A stretch of 64,000 nt of DNA from Microbispora hainanensis (GTDB lineage Bacteria; Actinomycetota; Actinomycetes; Streptosporangiales; Streptosporangiaceae): positions 5,270,001 to 5,334,000 of the forward strand of contig NZ_CP108086.1 in assembly GCF_036186745.1 (NCBI RefSeq). Reading direction: 5' to 3'. The notes beneath the pieces were generated by a model that was not told the DNA's origin, did no database searches, and worked only from the letters and a program-made list of their open reading frames with translations. Each line of letters starts with the position of its first letter. Within the stretch, counting starts at the first letter, position 1. Shown here one piece after another: positions 37,965 through 44,300 of this stretch. The translations under genes were made by a program, and so were the position numbers.

Positions 37965-39038
37965 CTACAACGTAAAGCCGTCGAGCTCGGAGCGCTCACG
38001 GGCGTCCGGCGGCGGCGCCTTCCACCCAGGACCGGTAGGCGTCGAGGACGAGGCCGTGGAAGTGGTGCACGCCGTGCTCGGACAACCCCGAGCCGGACGG
38101 GTCGTACACGATGCGGCCCTGGTCGAAGGCCGGTAGAAGTCCCAGGTCTCCAGGGTGCGGCCGGGACCGGCCGGGATGACCTGCAGGACCATGAAGTTGC
38201 CGCGGCCGGGGTAGCGCAGCAGGCAGGTGTTGGGCCACAGCCACCACACCGCGTGCTGCGTGACCGACGCGCCCGCGACGTCGTACGCGGCGTTGTCGTG
38301 CGTGCCGGCCTCGGCGAAGTGGCTCGACCAGATGCCGTGGGTCTTCACCTCGTAGGTGTCCATGTCGACGAGGTCGACGAACTCCTTGTGGGCGATGTGG
38401 CAGTGGTAGCACTCCAGGAAGTTGTCGATGACGTTCTTCCAGTTGGACGCGATGTCGTACGTCAGCCGCTTCGCGAAGGTCAGCTCGGCCACGTCGGGGG
38501 CCCATTTGGCGATGTCGGCCGCCAGATCTCCGGCCTGCTCGGCCAGGGGGACGGCGTCCGCGTCCAGGTTCACGTAGACGAATCCGCCGAACTCCTCGAC
38601 CCGCACCTGGTCGAGGCAGATCTCGTTCTTGTCGAAGGTCTCCATCGCGTCGGCGCGGCGGGCCGCCTTCAGCCGGCCGTCCAGGGCGTACGTCCACGCG
38701 TGGTACGGGCAGACGATGTTGCGCGTGGTGCCGGACCCCGTGAGCAGCTCGTGGGCGCGGTGCTTGCAGACGTTGTAGAACGCGCGCAGCGCTCCGTCGC
38801 GATCGCGCACGACCGCGATCGGCATGCCGGCCACGGTGGCCGACACGTAGCTGCCGGGGGACGCGAGCTTCTCCACATGGCAGATCCACTGCCAGGTGCG
38901 GGCGAAGATCGCCCGGAGGTCGACGTCGAGCCATCGCGGGTCGGTGTACGTCTCGGCCCGCAGCGACATCGATCGTGCGGGGTCCTCGTGATATCCGGTG
39001 CCGACGCGGCGTACGTCGTCGATCGTGACTGAAGCCAT
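37965..39038 (-). pseudogene. Rieske ring-hydroxylating oxygenase alpha subunit, C-terminus disrupted
   Basis: The first 300 residues are a good Rieske non-haem iron oxygenase alpha subunit, nearest in pattern to glycine-betaine/choline/carnitine monooxygenases. The 2Fe-2S ligands are CKHRAH and CPYHAW, and two iron ligands sit in ECYHCHIAH (H-x4-H). After ETWDFYR (about base 38131) the frame turns into a Ser/Thr/Pro-rich nonsense tail. The expected tail continues in another frame: AFDQGRIVYDPSGSG, then HHFHGLVLDAYRSW, ending at 37996. Between the two parts roughly 35-40 residues normally present are missing, so an out-of-frame deletion is likely; it would remove the region that should hold the third (Asp) iron ligand. 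ATG 39038 is preceded by TATGCT (39050-39045), suggesting leaderless transcription. Confidence 0.75.
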
Positions 39039-39044
39039 GGCCGG

Positions 39045-39095
39045 AGCATACGAGCGTCTGAACGATCGTTCAATATATTCCTGGACGTTCGTTCA
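39045..39095 (-). promoter_or_regulatory. Promoter and two TetR-type operators before the Rieske gene
   Basis: TGAACGATCGTTCA (39059-39072) is a perfect 14-bp palindrome; TGGACGTTCGTTCA (39082-39095) is an imperfect second copy 23 bases away and overlaps the stop of the TetR gene. The -10 box TATGCT (39050-39045 on -) puts the -35 region inside the first palindrome, so binding would block the polymerase. The reader is most likely the adjacent TetR protein. Confidence 0.65.
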
Positions 39096-39686
39096 GTCCT
39101 GCCGCTGTGCCGCCGGTGTGCCGGCGAGCGCGATCTCCTCGCAGCGGGCGACGTTCCTGCTGATCGAGGCGTGATCGAGCCCCAGCAGGGCGGTGAGCCA
39201 CAGGCCGTTCTGGATGACGTCGATGTCGGCGGCACGCCTGCCGCACTCGTCGGCCGGCAACTCGGGGCGGGCCGCGTGGATCAGCGCGGCCAGTCCGGCG
39301 CGGTAGCGCTTCTGGGCCTCGGTGTTGATGCGTTCGAAGTCCTCGTGGGCCTGGGCGAGCGCCCAGAGCTGCAGCCGCAGGGACAGATACTCGGTCGTCA
39401 GGAACTCCGGATCGGCCACCCGCTTCAGCGCGGCTCGCAGCCGCTCTTCCGGTTCCAGGGCAGGGTCCGGCTCGACCAGTGCGATGTCCTGCTCCTCGAT
39501 GCGGCGCAGGGCCGCCCGAATGAGGCTCGTCTTGTCCTCGTAGTGGTAGTTCACCAGCCCCAGGGAGACCCCGGCCTCGCGCGCGACGGCGCGCATGCTG
39601 ACCCCCGAGATGCCCTGCAGGGACAGCAGCCGGAGTGCCGCCTCGAGGATCCGCGCCTGCCGGTCGATCTTCTCGTCGGCGTCCAT
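39093..39686 (-). CDS. TetR-family regulator (BetI-like)
   Basis: A 197-residue repressor; N-terminal helix-turn-helix with ISGVSMRAVAREAGVSLG and LVNYHYEDKTSL, C-terminal ligand domain of the BetI/TetR_C_6 type (WALAQAHEDF). ATG 39686 (MDADEKIDRQ) fits the family better than an in-frame ATG ten residues upstream. BetI-like proteins often control choline/betaine catabolism, matching the oxygenase next door. Both are on -, with operators between them. Confidence 0.86.
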   Translation of the reverse strand: MDADEKIDRQARILEAALRLLSLQGISGVSMRAVAREAGVSLGLVNYHYEDKTSLIRAALRRIEEQDIALVEPDPALEPEERLRAALKRVADPEFLTTEYLSLRLQLWALAQAHEDFERINTEAQKRYRAGLAALIHAARPELPADECGRRAADIDVIQNGLWLTALLGLDHASISRNVARCEEIALAGTPAAQRQD

Positions 39687-39789
39687 CGCGCGCACGGGCC
39701 TCGGGCTCACCTCCACAACCTTAGCGGCGGTGGGAACGGCGCGTCAGTGGCCGCTCCTCGCGGCGGGGACGGCCCGTCTTGACGGTAGC

Positions 39790-39819
39790 GGCTAATGCCA
39801 TTAGCCTTTGGGCTATAAT
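39790..39819 (+). promoter_or_regulatory. Palindrome and consensus -10 before the alpha/beta-hydrolase gene
   Basis: GGCTAATG-C-CATTAGCC (39790-39806) is a perfect interrupted palindrome, and a perfect TATAAT (39814-39819) lies eight bases beyond. The palindrome covers the -35 to -10 interval, the place for a repressor. The second gene of the operon encodes a TetR-like regulator, the probable reader. Confidence 0.6.
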
Positions 39820-39839
39820 GATGAGCCTGGAGGGCGAAA

Positions 39840-40676
39840 ATGACCGAGTTCCTGAAGATCGGCGAGGGTGAGATCGCGTACGACGTGACCGGCGGGGGCC
39901 CGCTGGTCGTGATGGTCCCCGGCATGGGGGACAGCCGTCGCGCGTACCGTTTCCTCGCCTCGGCGCTGACCACCGCCGGATATCGCGTGGCGACCATGGA
40001 CCTGCGCGGGCACGGCGAGTCGAGCCTCGGCTGGGACTCCTACACCCGCACCGACACCGCGAACGACATCGTCGCCCTGATCGAGCACCTGGGCGGGCCG
40101 GCCGTCGTCGTCGGGCACTCGTTCGCCGGGGGAGCGGCCACCATCGCGGCCGCGCAGCGGCCCGAGCTGGTCGACGCGCTCGTGGAGGTCGGCCCCTTCA
40201 CCCGGCCGCAGAAGCCCGACCTGGGCGGGCTGCTGAGCAACGGTCACTACCGCAAGGGCATGACGCGGCTCATGGGCGTGGCGCTCTTCCGCAGCATCGG
40301 GCTGTGGAAGAGCTACCTCGACCACGCCTACCCGGGCGTCAAGCCCGCCGACTGGGCGGACTACCTGGCCGCCCTGGAGAGCGACCTGCGCAGGCCGGGC
40401 CGGATGGCCGTCGTGAGCGCGATGGGCGCGTCCGCCCCCACGGACGCCGGCGCCCACCTCGGCGACATCCGCTGCCCCGCCCTGGTCGTCATGGGCACCC
40501 GCGACCCCGACTGGGCAGACCCCCGGGCGGAGGCGGACGGCGTCGTCGCCGGGATGCCGCAGGGTCTCGGCGAGGTGGTGATGATCGAGGGCGCCGGGCA
40601 CTACCCGCACGCGCAGCACCCCGACGAGGTCGCCGCCGCGATGCTCGCGTTCCTCAAGGAGCGCGTCCGTGGCTAG
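39840..40676 (+). CDS. Alpha/beta-hydrolase
   Basis: A 278-residue hydrolase. The catalytic triad is visible: Ser in VGHSFAGGAA, Asp in GTRDPDWADP and His in GAGHYPHAQHP; the oxyanion segment is MVPGMGDSRRAY. The family includes esterases, haloperoxidase-like and lactone hydrolases; specificity is unknown. ATG 39840 has GGAGGG upstream. It overlaps by eight bases the TetR gene that follows, so hydrolase and regulator form one autoregulated operon. Confidence 0.9.
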   Translation: MTEFLKIGEGEIAYDVTGGGPLVVMVPGMGDSRRAYRFLASALTTAGYRVATMDLRGHGESSLGWDSYTRTDTANDIVALIEHLGGPAVVVGHSFAGGAATIAAAQRPELVDALVEVGPFTRPQKPDLGGLLSNGHYRKGMTRLMGVALFRSIGLWKSYLDHAYPGVKPADWADYLAALESDLRRPGRMAVVSAMGASAPTDAGAHLGDIRCPALVVMGTRDPDWADPRAEADGVVAGMPQGLGEVVMIEGAGHYPHAQHPDEVAAAMLAFLKERVRG

Positions 40677-41229
40677 GGCCGCCCTGTCCCCGGACGCCGT
40701 CGTCGACATCGCGCTGCGCGTCGTGGACGAGGAGGGCCCCGAGGCGCTCACCCTGTCCGCGGTCGCCGGGCGGGCGGGCGTCGCCACGCCCTCCCTCTAC
40801 AAGCACGTACGCAACCTCGCCGAGCTGCGCGTCCTGGTGTCCGGGAGGGTGATGGGCGAGCTGACGGAGGTCGCGAGTGAGGCGGTGCTCGGCCGGTCGG
40901 GAGACGAGGCGCTGCGCGCCCTGATGGACGGGTGGCGCGCCTATGCCGGCCGGCATCCGCACCGCTACTCCGCGCTGATCCAGGCGCCCCGGCCCGAGAC
41001 GGCCGAGACGGGAAACCGGCTGGTCGGCATCATGGTCGCCGCGCTGCGGGCGTACGGGCTCGAGGGCTCGGCCGCGATCCACGCGGTGCGCTGCCTGCGC
41101 GCCGCGATGCACGGCTTCGCCGTCCTGGAGGCGGCGGGCGCCTTCCAGCTCGCCGAGGATCTCGACGAGAGCCACGCCCTGCTGATCCACATGGTCGTGT
41201 CCGGCCTGCGGACGGCCCACGAGCGCTGA
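40669..41229 (+). CDS. TetR-family regulator (TetR/AcrR, WHG-type C-terminal domain)
   Basis: A 186-residue regulator with helix-turn-helix LTLSAVAGRAGVATPSLYKH and a C-terminal domain with WRAYAGRHPHRYSALI, as in WHG-domain TetR proteins. GTG 40669 overlaps the hydrolase stop. Likely represses the promoter at 39790-39819. Its last 38 bases have a diverged duplicate 119 bases downstream. Confidence 0.88.
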   Translation: MARAALSPDAVVDIALRVVDEEGPEALTLSAVAGRAGVATPSLYKHVRNLAELRVLVSGRVMGELTEVASEAVLGRSGDEALRALMDGWRAYAGRHPHRYSALIQAPRPETAETGNRLVGIMVAALRAYGLEGSAAIHAVRCLRAAMHGFAVLEAAGAFQLAEDLDESHALLIHMVVSGLRTAHER

Positions 41230-41352
41230 GCCCTCCCGTGCCCTGCCCGGGCTGTGCAGCGCCCGCAAGCGATGTGCCCGGGCCGCCCAACGCCGCCGAG
41301 CGCTGAGCCCGCCGCGTGTCCGGGCTGCGCACCGCCCGCGAGCGCCGAGCCC
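41196..41352. repeat. Degenerate duplication of the TetR gene 3' end
   Basis: The 38 bases 41196-41233 (end and stop of the TetR gene) recur at 41315-41352 with five mismatches, and a poorer copy lies between (about 41250-41283). The second copy has lost the stop codon (TGA became CGA). No gene is supported in 41230-41366. Confidence 0.7.
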
Positions 41353-41366
41353 CCCGCCTGAGGCCG

Positions 41367-44300
41367 TCAGAACGGCTCGTCGAGGGCCAGCCGCCTGACC
41401 TCGGGCAGGTATTCGTCAAGCTCACCGGGCTCGAACCGGCACATGCCGATCACGTACCAGAACTGGCCCGTCACGTCGCCCTCCAGCTTGTACAGCCCGC
41501 CGGGCGAGAACGCGGCCCATCCCTCGGGCAGACCGAGCAGGGTGGCGCGGCGTTCGCGCCGGGGGACGTCCCACAGGATCACCACGCCGTCATCGCCGGC
41601 GCTGGCGAGCAGGTCCCCGGAGGGATGGAACGCCACCGACCAGATCCGGCGGCCGTGACCGGAGAGGGTGCCGACGCGCGCGCCGGAGGCCGGGTCCCAC
41701 AGGTGGACGCCGAGGTCGTCCCCGGCGGTGGCCAGCAGATCGCCCGATGGGCTGAAGGCGGCCGTCCACAGCCGCCCGCCGCCGGCGAGCACGTGCAGGC
41801 ACTCGCCCGAGGCGACGTCCCACAGCCGGGCGGTGCCGTCGTTGCTCGCGCTCGCCAGCAGGTCGCCCGAGGGAGAGAAGGCCACCGCGTACACCCGGTC
41901 GTCGTGGCCGCTCAGCGTCGCCGCCCACTGGCCGGTCGGCGCGTCCCACAGCCGCACGTTGCGGTCGTCGCAGCCCGTGGCCACGAGCCTGCCGTCGGGG
42001 CTGAAGCCGATCGACCTGACCCTGCCCCGGTGCCCGGCGAGGTTGGCGACCTGCCGCCCGGAGGGGCGATACCACAGCCGCACGCTGTCGTCGTCGTTCG
42101 CGGTGGCCAGCAGCTGCCCGTCGGGGCTGAACGCCTCGGCCCACACGTGGTCGGTCTCCACGTTGAGCTCCCGCTCGTACGTGCCCGCCACCGGGTTCCA
42201 CAGGTAGACGCCGCCGTCGTTGCTCGCGGTCGCCAGCAGCGGACCGGCCGGGCTGAAGACGGCCGACACCAGCCGGTCGGCCGTCCCGGTGAGCGAACGC
42301 AGGCGGCGGCCCGTGACCGGGTCCCACAGCCGTACGTAACCGTCGTTGCCGCACGCGGCGAGCATGCCGCCGTCGGCGGAGAAGCGCACCGAGGTGATGC
42401 GGCGGCCGTGGCCGCGCAGCGTCTGGACGCACTGCCCGGTGCGCGGGTCCCACAGGCGGGCGGTGCCGTCGTTGCTGGAGGTCGCGAGCTGCCGGCCGTC
42501 GGGGCGGAACGCGAACGGCCACACCGAGCCCCGGTGCCCGGTCAGCTCGGCCCGCACCTGGCCGGTGCGGTGGTCCCAGATCCGTACGACCCCGTCGCTG
42601 TCGCCGGTCGCAAGCAGCTCGCCGGTGGGGTCGAACAGGACCTGGTAGACGGCGCCACGGTGCCCGGGCAGGCTGCCGGCGGCCTCGCCCGTGGCCGGGT
42701 CCCACAGCCGTACGGCTCCCTCCGTGTCGCCGGAGGCGAGCAGCCGGCCTTGGGGGTGGAAGGCGAGGGAGTAGATCCGGCCGGGGTGACCGGTCAGCTC
42801 GTGCGTCGCGGCGCCGGTGCGGGGGTCCCAGACGCGCAGCACGCCCTGGCCGTCACCGGCGGCCAGGCGGGTGCCGTCGGGGCTGAGGGCCAGGCGATAG
42901 ACGGCTCCGCTGTGGCCGTGCAGGTGGTGGCGCACCCGCCCGGTGGCGAGGTCCCACACGCGGATCGCCCCCGCGCTGTCGCCGGTCACCAGCAGTCCCG
43001 GCAGGAACACGGCGGTGTAGATCGGGGCGGTGTGGCCCGGCAGCTCCCACACGAGCTCGCCGGACGCCCAGACCCGCATGATCCCGTCCGCGCCGCCCGC
43101 CGCGATCAGGTCGCCCGAGGTGACCACGGGCCACACGCCCTCGGGATGGCCGCGCAGGACGTGCGCCGGCTCGCCCGTGGCCGGGTCCCACACCCGGACG
43201 GTGCCGTCGCTCGCGCCGGTCACCAGCCCGGCCTCGCCGTAGGCGACCTTGTAGACGCGGCCCCGGTGGCCCTGCAGCGTGCGCAGGGCGGACCCGGTGA
43301 CGCTGTCGCAGACGAGGACGCCGCCGTCCTCTCCGCCCAGGGCGACCACGCCCCCGCCCGGGTCATAGGCGACCGGTTCGGGCAGGCGGCTGCTGTTGAA
43401 GTGATAGCCGTACGGCACGCCGACGACGGCGGGGGCCAGCTCGGCGCCGACCCTGCCACCGTCCGGGCCGCCGCCCGTGCCGCCGTCCGTGCCGGGGACG
43501 GCGGGCGCCACGGCCGCGCCGCGCAGCTCGGGCGCTCCCCTGGGGACGCCGGTGACGTCGATGAGCGCGGCACGGTCCCAGCGGCTGCCTTCGACGGCGA
43601 CGTCCCGCAGGTCGGCGCGGGCGAACCGGGCCCGGGTGAGGTCGGCGCCGCGCAGGTCGGCGCCCACCAGCACGGCCTCGTCCAGGCGCGCCCCCGCGAG
43701 CCGGGCGTCCCTGAGCACGGCGTGGGACAGGTCGGCCCCGACGAGCCGGGTGTCGGTCAGGTCGGCGCCGGTGAGGTCGACGCCCTGCAGCTCGCGGTAG
43801 GACAGGTCTTCGCCGCTGAGCCGGGCCCCGCGCAGGTCGGTGGCGGCCGAGGTGCGCAGCCGGGTGGTCACCTTGATGGCGTTGGCCCGCGCGACGTCGC
43901 CGGCGCCGGGGGAGGCGAGCGTGCGGGCGGCCCAGGTCTGCAGCCGCGAGGCGTCGGCCAGGTCGCACAGGAAGTCGACGGCGAGCGCCGACAACGGCCG
44001 CAGGCCGAGCCCCGGCGCGTGGCCGCCGTCGAGCGACTCCGCCAGGTGCCGGGCCACCAGCCACTCCACGACCGAGGCGTGGATGAAGCCGAACAACCCC
44101 TCGTCCGTACGGACCAGCAGGCTGCCGGCTCCGACGGCGTGCGCGGCCTGCTCGGGCGTCAGCCGCGAGATCCCCTGCCCCGCAGAGGCCGCGCCGCCGT
44201 CCGTGCCGGCCGGGGCCGCCTGCGGTCCGTACGGCACGCGGCCCTGCGGGTCGGCGGCCAGATCGGTGAGCGTGTCGGCGACCTCGGCCAGCTCCGCCGG

